Under the pieces are notes generated by a model. That model had not been told where the DNA came from. It saw only the letters and a list, made by a program, of their open reading frames with translations, and did no database searches. A program made the position numbers and the translations under genes. Shown here in pieces: positions 36,112-45,309 of a DNA stretch of 64,000 bases. The DNA comes from Collimonas fungivorans Ter331 (GTDB lineage Bacteria; Pseudomonadota; Gammaproteobacteria; Burkholderiales; Burkholderiaceae_D): positions 372,001 through 436,000 of the forward strand of contig NC_015856.1 of the NCBI RefSeq assembly GCF_000221045.1, given 5' to 3'. Position 1 is the stretch's first letter; each line of letters starts with the position of its first letter.

Positions 36112-37734
36112 ATGAGCAAGCAGGAAAACGGACGATACCCCACAGAGGGAAACATCATTACCGGCGATTCGCTGGAAAACGAGCGGGGCGGCTTCACCCG
36201 CCGCGACATGATGCGCACCCTGCTGGCCGGCAGTCTTATGACGATGGGCTCCGCGGGCCTGCTCAGCGCCAGCGGCAGCGCCATGGCGTTGCCGCCAAAG
36301 CGCGGCGGCAAGATGCGCATTGCGACCCAGACCAGCTCCACCGCCGATACCCTCGACCCGGCCAAGACCGCGCACTCCACCGATTACACGCGCGTTCACA
36401 TGTTCTACAACGGCCTGACCAAGCTGGATGGCAAGCTCGGCCCGCAAATGGTGCTGGCCGAGGAAATGCTGACCACCGACGCCACGCTGTGGACCGTCAA
36501 GCTGCGCAAGGGCGTGCTGTTTCACGACGGCAAGCCGTTCGCGCCGGCCGACGTGGTTTATTCGCTGATGCGCCACAAGGACCCGGCCACGGCCTCCAAG
36601 GTCAAGGTGCTGGCCGATCAGATCGAATCGGTCAAGACCACCGGCCCAAATGAAGTCCAGATCAAGCTGACCAGCGCCAACGCCGACCTGCCGGTGATCC
36701 TGGCCACTGCCCAGTTCCTCATCGTCCGCGACGGCACCACCAGCTTCACCACGCCCAACGGCACCGGCGCCTTCAAGTGCAAGGAATTCACGCCGGGCGT
36801 GCGTACCATCGCCGTGCGCAACGAGAATTACTGGAAGTCTGGTCTGCCTTACCTGGACGAGGTCGAGCTCTTTGGCATCCCCGACGAGGCCGCACGCGTC
36901 AATGCGCTGCTTTCGGGCGACGTGCATTGGATCAACGACGTCAATGCGCGCTCCACCGGTCGCATCAAGTCCACGGCCGGCTACACGGTAATGGAGACCA
37001 AGTCCGGTCTTTACACGGATCTGGTGATCCGCCAGGACGCGGCGCCCGGCAACAGCCAGGATTTCACGCTGGGCATGAAGTACCTGATGGACCGCGAGCA
37101 GATCAAGACCGCCGCCTTCCGCGGTTTTGCCGTGACCGCCAACGACCAGCCGATCGATCCGACCAACCGCTTCTACTTCGCCGGCCTGCCGCAGCGTCCC
37201 TACGATCCGGACAAGGCCAAATTCCACCTGCAGAAGGCGGGCGTGCTGGGCAGCAGCATCCCGCTGGTAGCCTCGGTGGCCGCGACCGGATCGGTGGACA
37301 TAGGCGTGCTGATGCAGCAAAGCGCGCAGAAGATTGGCTTGAAGCTGGATCTGAAGCGGGTTCCGGCCGACGGCTACTGGGCCAACCAGTGGATGAAGGT
37401 ACCGTTGGGCTTTGGCAATATCAATCCGCGTCCCAGCGCCGACATTCTGTTCACACAGTTCTTCAAGTCCGATGCACAGTGGAACGAATCAGGCTGGAAG
37501 AACGCGCAGTTCGACCAACTGGTGGTGGCCGCGCGCGGCGAGACCGATTTCAGCAAGCGCAAGCAGATGTACGCCGACCTGCAGATGCTGGTGCACGAGA
37601 AGGGCGGCATCGGCATTCCGGTCTTCATCACCAACCTCGAAGGCATTAGCAGCAGGGTCAAGGGCATTGATGCAATCCCTCTGGGTGCGTTCATGAACTA
37701 CACCTGTGCCGAGTATGTCTGGATGGACGCCTGA
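36112..37734 (+). CDS. Peptide-type ABC transporter substrate-binding protein (family 5)
   Basis: The protein has 540 residues. A twin-arginine signal begins after a charged N-terminal tail (TRRDMMRTLLAGSLMTMGSA), ending near AMA. The family 5 domain has GKMRIATQTSSTADTLDPAK, LAEEMLTTDATLWTVKLRKG and VLFHDGKPFAPADVVYSLMR. Relatives bind peptides, opines, nickel complexes or other amines. The ATG at 36112 is preferred over GTG 36100. It is followed by two permease genes and a fused ATPase, making a complete importer. The 187 bases upstream hold no gene. Confidence 0.93.
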   Translation: MSKQENGRYPTEGNIITGDSLENERGGFTRRDMMRTLLAGSLMTMGSAGLLSASGSAMALPPKRGGKMRIATQTSSTADTLDPAKTAHSTDYTRVHMFYNGLTKLDGKLGPQMVLAEEMLTTDATLWTVKLRKGVLFHDGKPFAPADVVYSLMRHKDPATASKVKVLADQIESVKTTGPNEVQIKLTSANADLPVILATAQFLIVRDGTTSFTTPNGTGAFKCKEFTPGVRTIAVRNENYWKSGLPYLDEVELFGIPDEAARVNALLSGDVHWINDVNARSTGRIKSTAGYTVMETKSGLYTDLVIRQDAAPGNSQDFTLGMKYLMDREQIKTAAFRGFAVTANDQPIDPTNRFYFAGLPQRPYDPDKAKFHLQKAGVLGSSIPLVASVAATGSVDIGVLMQQSAQKIGLKLDLKRVPADGYWANQWMKVPLGFGNINPRPSADILFTQFFKSDAQWNESGWKNAQFDQLVVAARGETDFSKRKQMYADLQMLVHEKGGIGIPVFITNLEGISSRVKGIDAIPLGAFMNYTCAEYVWMDA

Positions 37735-37807
37735 GCACAGGCAATAGAAGTAAAGGCCAGGCGGGGCAACCCCGTCGTGGCCCGTGACCTGCTTATCGAG
37801 GATAGCT

Positions 37808-38764
37808 ATGAATGGAATGGTCCTGCGTCTGATACTGCGCCGCCTGGCACTGGCGGCGCTGACGCTGTTGCTGGTGTCGGCCGGCGTGTTCTTCATCACC
37901 AACCTGTTGCCGGGCGACGCGGCCCAAGCGGCGCTGGGCCAGGCCGCCACGCCCGAGACGGTGGCGGCGCTGCGCCTGCAGTACGGGCTGGACCTGCCGG
38001 CGCCATTGCGTTATGCCCGGTGGCTGGGAGACCTGCTCTCGGGCAACCCCGGCCTATCGTTGGTCAATAATGTGCCGGTAGCGCAGATGATCGGTGGCCG
38101 CTTGCCTGCATCACTGATGCTGGCGGCAGTCACGGCAGCGGTGTCAGTACCGCTGGCGTTGTTGCTGGGCATCGCCTCGGCCATGTATCGCGGCTCGACC
38201 TTCGATCGCGTGGTCAATGTCAGCGCAGTGTCGCTGGTCTCGGTGCCGGAATTCCTGATCGCCACCATCGCGGTGATGATCTTCGCGGTCAAGCTGCGCT
38301 GGCTGTCGGCGTTGTCGCATTCGGCCGATGCCGCCACCGTGGGGGCCTTTATCAAGTCCTATGCGATGCCGGTGATGACGCTCTGCTGTGTGATCGTGGC
38401 GCAGATGACGCGCATGACGCGCGCGGCGGTGATCGACCAGTTGCGTTCCTCCTATGCCGAGATGGCCTTGCTCAAAGGCGTCAGGCGCACCCGCATCGTG
38501 CTGCGCCACGCCTTGCCCAACGCCATCGGTCCGATCGCCAATGCGGTGGCGCTGAGCCTGTCTTACCTGTTGGGGGGCGTGATCATCGTCGAGAGCATCT
38601 TCAACTATCCCGGCATCGCCACCCTGATGATCGATGCCGTCACCACCCGCGACATGCCGCTGGTGCAAGCCTGTTCGATGATCTTCTGTGCCGGCTACCT
38701 GCTGCTGGTGCTGACCGCCGATGTACTGGCCATTGTTTCCAATCCGAGGTTGAAGACACGATGA
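37808..38764 (+). CDS. Peptide-type ABC transporter permease (DppB-like)
   Basis: The protein has 318 residues with six predicted membrane segments (RRLALAALTLLLVSAGVFFI at the start) and the GSLLSGNPGLSLVNN-type periplasmic region. The docking loop is YAEMALLKGVRRTRIVLRHA then LPNAI, the DppB signature. The start at 37808 follows GAGG. It overlaps the next gene by four bases (ATGA), so they are translationally coupled. Confidence 0.92.
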   Translation: MNGMVLRLILRRLALAALTLLLVSAGVFFITNLLPGDAAQAALGQAATPETVAALRLQYGLDLPAPLRYARWLGDLLSGNPGLSLVNNVPVAQMIGGRLPASLMLAAVTAAVSVPLALLLGIASAMYRGSTFDRVVNVSAVSLVSVPEFLIATIAVMIFAVKLRWLSALSHSADAATVGAFIKSYAMPVMTLCCVIVAQMTRMTRAAVIDQLRSSYAEMALLKGVRRTRIVLRHALPNAIGPIANAVALSLSYLLGGVIIVESIFNYPGIATLMIDAVTTRDMPLVQACSMIFCAGYLLLVLTADVLAIVSNPRLKTR

Positions 38765-39630
38765 AAGCCCTCCACGATTCCGCGCGCGCCGAGGCCTCGA
38801 CCGCCAGCGCCGCCGCCAAGAAGCCGCACCGCCATTCCGCCATGGCCTGGATCGGCATGGGCATCGTCGGCTTCTGGCTGCTGATGGCCATCATAGGCCC
38901 GACCATCTCGCCCTACGACGCCACCGCCATCGTCGATGTCGATGTATTTTCCGGCATGAGCCGCAAGTTCCTGCTGGGCAGTGATTACCTGGGGCGCGAC
39001 ATGCTGAGCCGCATTCTCTTCGGCACCCGGGCCACCATCGGCCTGGCGCTGGCGGCGACACTGCTGGCCAGCAGCATCGGCACGGCCGTTGCGTTGTACG
39101 CCGCCTTCACCGGAGGCTGGCGCGACGCCGTCATCAGCCGCGCGCTCGATGCGCTGATCTCGATTCCCAGCAAGATGTTCGCATTGATGATGGTGGCGAC
39201 CTTCGGTTCCTCCATGTGGCTCCTGGTGACGACCGCCGCCATCACCTACATGCCGGGCGCCTACCGTATCGCCCGCTCGGTGGCGGTCAATGTGCAGGCC
39301 ATGGAATACGTGCAGGCTGCGCGGGCGCGCGGCGAGGGCGTGTGGTACATCATGACGATGGAGATGCTGCCCAACATGATCCGCCCGGTGCTGGCCGATT
39401 TCGGGCTGCGCTTTGTGTACGTGGTGCTGCTGTTGAGCGGGCTGAGTTTTCTGAGCCTGGGTGTGCAGCCGCCAGACGCCGACTGGGGCTCGCTGGTGCG
39501 GGAAAACATTTCCGGACTGGGCGAGGGCGCGCTGGCGGTGATCATGCCGGCGCTGGCCATTGCCTCGCTGACCATCGGCGTGAACCTGCTGATCGATAAC
39601 CTGCGCGGCAAACGCGCTGCCAAGGAGTAA
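38761..39630 (+). CDS. Peptide-type ABC transporter permease (DppC-like)
   Basis: The protein has 289 residues. After a His/Ala-rich cytoplasmic tail come six predicted membrane segments (IGMGIVGFWLLMAIIGPTIS). The periplasmic motif LGSDYLGRDMLSRILFGTR is diagnostic of DppC/OppC permeases, and the docking loop is YVQAARARGEGVWYIMTMEM. Its ATG overlaps the stop of the DppB-like gene. Confidence 0.93.
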   Translation: MKALHDSARAEASTASAAAKKPHRHSAMAWIGMGIVGFWLLMAIIGPTISPYDATAIVDVDVFSGMSRKFLLGSDYLGRDMLSRILFGTRATIGLALAATLLASSIGTAVALYAAFTGGWRDAVISRALDALISIPSKMFALMMVATFGSSMWLLVTTAAITYMPGAYRIARSVAVNVQAMEYVQAARARGEGVWYIMTMEMLPNMIRPVLADFGLRFVYVVLLLSGLSFLSLGVQPPDADWGSLVRENISGLGEGALAVIMPALAIASLTIGVNLLIDNLRGKRAAKE

Positions 39631-39637
39631 GCCTGTG

Positions 39638-41557
39638 ATGCAGTTCGACCAATTCCTCGGCAAGACGACGGCGCCCGGGACTCCCCCTGGCGAGCCGCTG
39701 GTGAGCGTCAGCGGCCTGCGCGTCAACGCCCGCAAGGACGACGGCTCCTCGGTGGAGATCGTCAAGGACGTCGATTTCACCGTGGCGCGCGGCGAAGTGC
39801 TGGCGCTGATCGGAGAATCCGGTTCCGGCAAGACTACCATTGCGCTGTCGTTGTTGGGCTATGCGCGCGCCGGCTGCCACATCGCCGGCGGCCGCATCCG
39901 CATCGGCCAGCGCCAGATCGACCAGATGGATGAGAAGGCGCTGCTGGCCATGCGCGGTCACCACGTCGCCTACATCGCGCAGAGCGCAGCGGCCGCCTTC
40001 AACCCGGCGCGTACTCTCATGGACCAGGTCATCGAAAGCGCCCTGCAACACCGCGTGATGGACAAGGCCAGCGCCATGCGCAAGGCGGTCGAGCTGTTTC
40101 GCGCGCTGGCCTTGCCGGACCCCGAGCATATTGGCCGGCGCTATCCGCATCAGGTCTCCGGCGGGCAGTTACAGCGCGTGATGGCGGCCATGGCCCTGAT
40201 CACCGATCCTGAGCTGGTGATCCTGGATGAACCGACTACCGCGCTGGATGTGACTACCCAGATCGAGGTGCTGCGCGCCTTCAAGAAGGTGGTCAGGGAA
40301 TTGGGTACCACGGCTGTCTATGTCTCGCACGACCTGGCGGTGGTGGCGCAGATGGCTGATCGCATCGTTGTGCTGCGCGATGGCGCCGTGCGCGAGATGG
40401 GCCAGACCGGCCAGGTGCTGCAGGCGCCGGCCGACAGCTATACGCAAAGCCTGATCGCCGCCGCTACGCCAGCCTCGCGCGTGGCGCAGGTGCGGGAGAT
40501 ATTGCCGGATCCGGCGCTGGCTGCACAGGCCAAGGCGCCGCTGCTGCGCATCAGCGGCCTGATCGCCGGCTATGGCAGCCCGGATCGCCTGGGCCTGCCG
40601 GGGGTGCGGATCCTGGACGATATCAACCTGACGATACAGCGCGGCAGCACGGTCGGCATCATCGGCGAATCCGGATCGGGCAAGACCACGCTGGCACGTG
40701 CGGTGGCCGGCATGATCGCGCCGGCGCGCGGCAGCATCCAGCTCGATGGCGAAAATCTCTCGCCTACGCTGCAGGGACGCAGCCGGGAACAGTTCCGCCG
40801 GGTACAGATCGTGTTCCAGAACGCCGATACGGCGCTCAATCCAGCCCATACCATCGGCCGTATCCTGAACCGGCCGCTGAGCTTCTATCACGGTCTGAGC
40901 GGCGATGCCATGCGCCGTCGCACGGCCGAGCTGCTGGACCTGGTGCGTCTGCCGTCGAGCGTGATCGACCGCCTGCCGAGCGAGCTCTCAGGCGGCCAGA
41001 AGCAGCGCGTGAACCTGGCGCGGGCGCTGGCGGCCAAGCCTGATCTGATCCTGTGCGACGAGGTGACCTCGGCGCTGGATACCGTGGTGGCCGCCGCCAT
41101 CCTGGAATTGCTGGCCGAGCTGCGGCGCGAGCTGCAGGTGTCCTATATGTTCATCAGCCATGACATCAGCACGGTGCGCGCCATCTGCGATGACATCGTG
41201 GTGCTGTATGCCGGGCGCATGGTGGCCAACCGCCCGCGCCAGGCGATGATGGCGCCGCCTTACCACCCGTATTCGCATCTGCTGCTGTCGTCGGTGCCGG
41301 CCATGCAGCAGGGTTGGCTGGAGCAGGCATCTGGCGCTGGCCAGCACAAGCTGCCGCCGATCGGGCCGGTGCAGGCATCGCCCGATATCTGCGCCTTCCT
41401 GCCGCGTTGCACGATGCGCCTGGACGGCGTGTGCAACATGGTAGCGCCGCGCCGGCGCCACATGGAGCATGGCGGCGAGATCCTTTGCCATCGCTCCGAT
41501 GCCGAGCTGAAGCAATATCAATCGCCGCTGCTGCCGGTGGATGGCGTGACGGTTTGA
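39638..41557 (+). CDS. Fused double ATPase of the peptide-type ABC transporter (DppD-DppF fusion)
   Basis: The protein has 639 residues and two complete nucleotide-binding domains in one chain. The first has Walker A GESGSGKTT, signature VSGGQLQRVMAAM and Walker B LVILDEPTTALD; the second has Walker A GESGSGKTT, signature LSGGQKQRVNLARA and Walker B LILCDEVTSALD. The C-terminal CXXXXXXC region (DICAFLPRCTMRLDGVCNMV) resembles the Fe-S or zinc-binding tail of DppD/OppD. Starts at GTG 39635 and ATG 39638 are both possible after AAGGAG. Each half supports one permease face. Confidence 0.92.
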   Translation: MQFDQFLGKTTAPGTPPGEPLVSVSGLRVNARKDDGSSVEIVKDVDFTVARGEVLALIGESGSGKTTIALSLLGYARAGCHIAGGRIRIGQRQIDQMDEKALLAMRGHHVAYIAQSAAAAFNPARTLMDQVIESALQHRVMDKASAMRKAVELFRALALPDPEHIGRRYPHQVSGGQLQRVMAAMALITDPELVILDEPTTALDVTTQIEVLRAFKKVVRELGTTAVYVSHDLAVVAQMADRIVVLRDGAVREMGQTGQVLQAPADSYTQSLIAAATPASRVAQVREILPDPALAAQAKAPLLRISGLIAGYGSPDRLGLPGVRILDDINLTIQRGSTVGIIGESGSGKTTLARAVAGMIAPARGSIQLDGENLSPTLQGRSREQFRRVQIVFQNADTALNPAHTIGRILNRPLSFYHGLSGDAMRRRTAELLDLVRLPSSVIDRLPSELSGGQKQRVNLARALAAKPDLILCDEVTSALDTVVAAAILELLAELRRELQVSYMFISHDISTVRAICDDIVVLYAGRMVANRPRQAMMAPPYHPYSHLLLSSVPAMQQGWLEQASGAGQHKLPPIGPVQASPDICAFLPRCTMRLDGVCNMVAPRRRHMEHGGEILCHRSDAELKQYQSPLLPVDGVTV

Positions 41558-41659
41558 CGATCGGTTGACGACAGGCCTGCGCAAGAGTGCAGGCGACACA
41601 TCCGGGCCGTCGCAGGCGAAGCTGTCGAGTCTGCCGCCGGCCCTCATTCAGGAGAAGAA

Positions 41660-42397
41660 ATGACCGCAACGCTGGTGCTGTATCGTGCTTCAGGCGCGCC
41701 CGTTTCCACCGTATTCCGCCGCGCAGGACTGGGCGGCAACGATCCCTTTGCGCCCTGGCGCGAAATCGCCTGGGAAGGCAGCGGCGCGATGAGCGCCGGT
41801 CGCCTGCGCTTCGATGGCACGCTGGACGTTGCCAGCTTCCCGCATGTGGAAACCTTGGTCGTTGTCGAAGGCGAATTGACCGTGGAAACCACAGGCGCCG
41901 CGCCGCTGGTGGTACAGGCCAGCAGTGGTGTGGTGATCGGTGCGGGCACGGCCCTGCGTCTAGCCACCAGCTCGTCGGCGCTGGTGGTGTTCTGCGCGGC
42001 CGCATGCCCGCAAGCGGCGCAAACCGGGGTGTTCCCGTTACAGGCCAAGGCCAATTTCAAGCCTTCGGCCAACTCGTTGCCCAAGGAAATCCTGCTGGGA
42101 CCGGTGCCGCAATGCCGCAGTGACAATGTCTTCAATGAAGAGTCCATCAAGTATCTGGCCGGCACCTGGGATTCCACGCCTTATCACCGTATCGTGCGGG
42201 CGCATCCGGTGAATGAGTTCATGCATATCCTGGACGGCGGCGTGCGCTTTGCCGAGCCGGATGGCAGCGTGGTGTCGGTGGCTGCCGGCGACGCGGTTTT
42301 CGTGCCGCAGGGCGCGGCGATCGGCTGGGAGAGCAGTGAACGGGTAGCCAAGTTCTACGTGGTGCAAACCGCCTCGGCCGCAATCGAAGGGAAATGA
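41660..42397 (+). CDS. Two-domain cupin protein
   Basis: The protein has 245 residues and two cupin repeats. The first (ETLVVVEGELTVETTGAAPL, about residues 72-91) lacks metal-ligand His residues; the second (VNEFMHILDGGVRFAEPDGS and GDAVFVPQGAAIGWES) has the usual fold with only one His in the first motif. It resembles DUF861/ethanolamine-utilisation-type bicupins that sit beside FAD oxidases of amine pathways. AGGAG precedes the start. Its stop overlaps the start of the FAD oxidase gene (ATGA), so the two products are probably made in equal amounts. Confidence 0.82.
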   Translation: MTATLVLYRASGAPVSTVFRRAGLGGNDPFAPWREIAWEGSGAMSAGRLRFDGTLDVASFPHVETLVVVEGELTVETTGAAPLVVQASSGVVIGAGTALRLATSSSALVVFCAAACPQAAQTGVFPLQAKANFKPSANSLPKEILLGPVPQCRSDNVFNEESIKYLAGTWDSTPYHRIVRAHPVNEFMHILDGGVRFAEPDGSVVSVAAGDAVFVPQGAAIGWESSERVAKFYVVQTASAAIEGK

Positions 42398-43725
42398 CCA
42401 TGTCGCCTCCGTTAAACCTGGTCCAGACCCCTTCCATCCCTCCGGCCACAGCCGACGTGGTCGTGATCGGCGGCGGCATCATCGGCATCTTCACCGCCTA
42501 TTACCTGGCCCGGCGCGGCGTGTCCGTGGTCGTGGTGGAAAAGGGGCGGGTCGGCGCTGAGCAATCCAGCCGCAACTGGGGCTGGTGCCGCCAGCAGAAC
42601 CGCGATGCGCGCGAATTGCCGATGGCCACCAAGAGCATCGACCTGTGGGAACAGTTCAGCGCCGAGTCCGGCGAGGATGCCGGCTTTACGCGCTGTGGCT
42701 TGCTGTATCTCAGCAATGACGACGAAGAATTGGCGCGCTGGGCCAGTTGGGGCAAGTTTGCCAAGACCGCCGGCGTGACCACCCATATGCTCGACAGTCG
42801 GCAAGCCGCCGAGCGCGGCCATGCAACCGGCCGCGCCTGGAAGGGCGGCGTGTTCTCGCCCACCGATGGCACCGCCGATCCGGTCAAGGCCGCGCCGGCC
42901 GTGGCGCGCGCCGTGATGAAGCTGGGCGGCAGCGTGATCCAGCAATGCGCGGCGCGCGGCATCGAGATGGAAGCCGGGCGCGTGGCCGGCGTGGTCACCG
43001 AAGCCGGCGTCATCAAGACCAGGACCGTAGTGCTGGCCGGCGGCGCCTGGGCGTCGTCGTTCTGCCGTCAGTTGGACATCCGCTTCCCGCAAGCCTCGGT
43101 ACGCCAATCGATCATGAGCGTGGCGCCCATCGACCAGCCGCTGCCCGGGGCGCTGTTCACCTCGGGCGTGGCGGCCACGCGGCGCAGCGACGGTTCCTAT
43201 GCGCTGGCTATCAGCGGTCGCGCCCGGGTGGATCCGACCGGGCAGTTCCTGCGTTTTTCGCCGCAATTCCTGCCGATGTTCGCCAAGCGCTGGCGCAGCC
43301 TGTCGCCGGGCGGCCTGGAAGCGCTACGCAGCGGCCATGAGACGATGTCGCGCTGGCGCCTGGATGCGCCTACGCCGATGGAGCGCATGCGCATCCTCGA
43401 TCCCAAAGCCGATCCGATGGCCATCCGCGCCACCCATCGGCGAGCCATCGAGCTGCTGCCCGAATTGCGCAACGCCAGGGTCACGCACACCTGGGCCGGT
43501 TATGTCGACAGCACACCCGATGGGGTGCCTGGCATCGGCGAGACGCCGCAGGTGCCTGGACTGATCCTGGCCGCAGGCTTCTCCGGCCATGGCTTCGGTA
43601 TCGGCCCCGGGGCGGGCCACCTGATCGCCGACCTGGCGACCGGCGCCGAGCCTCTGGTCGATCCCCGCCCATATCACCCGGGCCGCTTTGCCGGTTCCGC
43701 GTGGGGCAAGGTCGCCGATTTCTAG
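42394..43725 (+). CDS. FAD-dependent oxidoreductase (DadA/DAO family)
   Basis: The protein has 443 residues. The FAD motif is ADVVVIGGGIIGIFTAYYLA (about residues 19-38), followed by EKGRVGAEQSSRNWGWCRQQ, the pattern of D-amino-acid and sarcosine/opine oxidases. The C-terminal FAD clamp reads AAGFSGHGFGIGPGAGHLIA. Such enzymes oxidise secondary or D-amines to imines or aldehydes, at the cytoplasmic face. It is coupled to the bicupin and followed by an aldehyde dehydrogenase that could take the product. Confidence 0.9.
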   Translation: MTMSPPLNLVQTPSIPPATADVVVIGGGIIGIFTAYYLARRGVSVVVVEKGRVGAEQSSRNWGWCRQQNRDARELPMATKSIDLWEQFSAESGEDAGFTRCGLLYLSNDDEELARWASWGKFAKTAGVTTHMLDSRQAAERGHATGRAWKGGVFSPTDGTADPVKAAPAVARAVMKLGGSVIQQCAARGIEMEAGRVAGVVTEAGVIKTRTVVLAGGAWASSFCRQLDIRFPQASVRQSIMSVAPIDQPLPGALFTSGVAATRRSDGSYALAISGRARVDPTGQFLRFSPQFLPMFAKRWRSLSPGGLEALRSGHETMSRWRLDAPTPMERMRILDPKADPMAIRATHRRAIELLPELRNARVTHTWAGYVDSTPDGVPGIGETPQVPGLILAAGFSGHGFGIGPGAGHLIADLATGAEPLVDPRPYHPGRFAGSAWGKVADF

Positions 43726-43779
43726 ACATCGCCGGCGCTCCCGCCGCGGAGAGCCGGCATCGCCGTAAGGACATACTGA

Positions 43780-45237
43780 ATGACATCACCTTTGCATCAC
43801 CTGCAACGTGCCGGCCGGCTGGAGCGCCTCTTCATCAACGGCCATTGGATACTGCCGGAGGGCCGGGAACGGGTCTCCGTGATCTGTCCTTCGACCGAAC
43901 AAAGTCTGTGCGAGATCGCACTGGGCGATGCGCGCGATGCCGAACGTGCGGTGCTGGCTGCGCGCGGGGCTTTCCCGGTCTGGTCGGCAACTCCTCCCCA
44001 GCAACGCGCAGCGTTGCTGGGGCGCATCCATGCGCTGCTGCTGGAGCGCAGCGATCTGTTCGCCGCGGCGCTCACGCTGGAGATGGGCGCGCCGATCGGC
44101 TATGCACGCAGCGCGCACGTGCCGCTGGCGGCCGAACACCTGCGGGTGGCGCGCGACAACCTGGCGAGTTATCCCTTTATCCGGCCGCGCGGCACGACGG
44201 CGATCCTGCGCGAACCCATCGGCGTATGCGCGCTGATCACTCCCTGGAATTGGCCGATTTACCAGATCACCGCCAAGGTCGGGCCGGCGCTGGCGGCAGG
44301 CTGCACGGTAGTGTTGAAACCGAGCGAACTGTCGCCGTTGTCGGCCTTGCTGTTCGCCGAGATCGTCGCCGAGGCCGGGGCGCCGCCCGGTGTCTTCAAC
44401 CTGGTCAGCGGCACCGGCGCCGAAGTCGGTGCGACGCTGGCGGCGCATCCCCAAGTGGACATGGTGTCGATCACCGGCTCCACCCGCGCGGGTGTGCTGG
44501 TGGCCCAGGCGGCGGCGCCGGGCGTAAAGCGCGTGGCCCAGGAACTGGGCGGCAAGTCGCCCAACATCGTGCTGCCGGACGCCGATCTGGCGCAGGCCAT
44601 TCCGCCCGGCGTGGTCGCGGCGTTCCGCAACATGGGCCAGTCGTGCAGTGCGCCCACGCGCCTGATCGTGCCGCGCAACCAGCTTGATCGCGTCCATCAA
44701 CTGGCCTTGGCGGCGCTGGGACAGATGAAGGTCGGCGATCCCATGGATGCAGCGACCACCCACGGCCCCCTGGCCAATCGCGCGCAGTTCGAGCGGGTGC
44801 AGCAGATGATCGAGGCAGGATTGCGGGATGGCGCCCGTCTGCTGGCGGGCGGGCCGGGGCGGCCCGAGGGATTGGCGCGCGGCTTCTATGCGCGGCCGAC
44901 CATCTTTTCCGACGTGCATGCGAATATGGTGATCGCACAGCAGGAAATCTTCGGCCCGGTGCTGGCGATCCTGCCCTACGACACGGTGGAGGAAGCCATC
45001 GCTATTGCCAACGATACGGTCTATGGCCTGGGCGCCCATGTGCAGGGAACGGACAAGGAACAGCTGCGCGCGGTGGCTGCGCGCATCCAGTCAGGCCAAG
45101 TCCACTTGAACTACCCGGCCTGGGATCCGCAAGCGCCGTTCGGCGGCTACAAGCAGTCCGGCAACGGGCGCGAGTACGGCATCGAGGGGATGGAGGAGTA
45201 CATGGAGGTGAAATCCGTCCTCGGGTACTACGGTTGA
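43780..45237 (+). CDS. NAD(P)-dependent aldehyde dehydrogenase
   Basis: The protein has 485 residues. The general base Glu is in AQELGGKSPNIVLPDADL and the catalytic Cys in FRNMGQSCSAPTRLIVP. PWNWPIYQITAKVGPALAAG is the NAD-binding stretch, and the C-terminal APFGGYKQSGNGREYGIEGM is typical. AAGGA lies before the ATG. It follows the FAD oxidase by 54 bases and presumably oxidises the aldehyde it releases. The exact substrate is open; the sequence groups with broad ALDHs, not with GabD. Confidence 0.92.
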   Translation: MTSPLHHLQRAGRLERLFINGHWILPEGRERVSVICPSTEQSLCEIALGDARDAERAVLAARGAFPVWSATPPQQRAALLGRIHALLLERSDLFAAALTLEMGAPIGYARSAHVPLAAEHLRVARDNLASYPFIRPRGTTAILREPIGVCALITPWNWPIYQITAKVGPALAAGCTVVLKPSELSPLSALLFAEIVAEAGAPPGVFNLVSGTGAEVGATLAAHPQVDMVSITGSTRAGVLVAQAAAPGVKRVAQELGGKSPNIVLPDADLAQAIPPGVVAAFRNMGQSCSAPTRLIVPRNQLDRVHQLALAALGQMKVGDPMDAATTHGPLANRAQFERVQQMIEAGLRDGARLLAGGPGRPEGLARGFYARPTIFSDVHANMVIAQQEIFGPVLAILPYDTVEEAIAIANDTVYGLGAHVQGTDKEQLRAVAARIQSGQVHLNYPAWDPQAPFGGYKQSGNGREYGIEGMEEYMEVKSVLGYYG

Positions 45238-45309
45238 AAGCTGGCCCGACATGTCAGTCCGGGCGCTGCAACGTGAGCGGCTGCCTGGCAGTCTTTAAAG
45301 GTATCGCGC

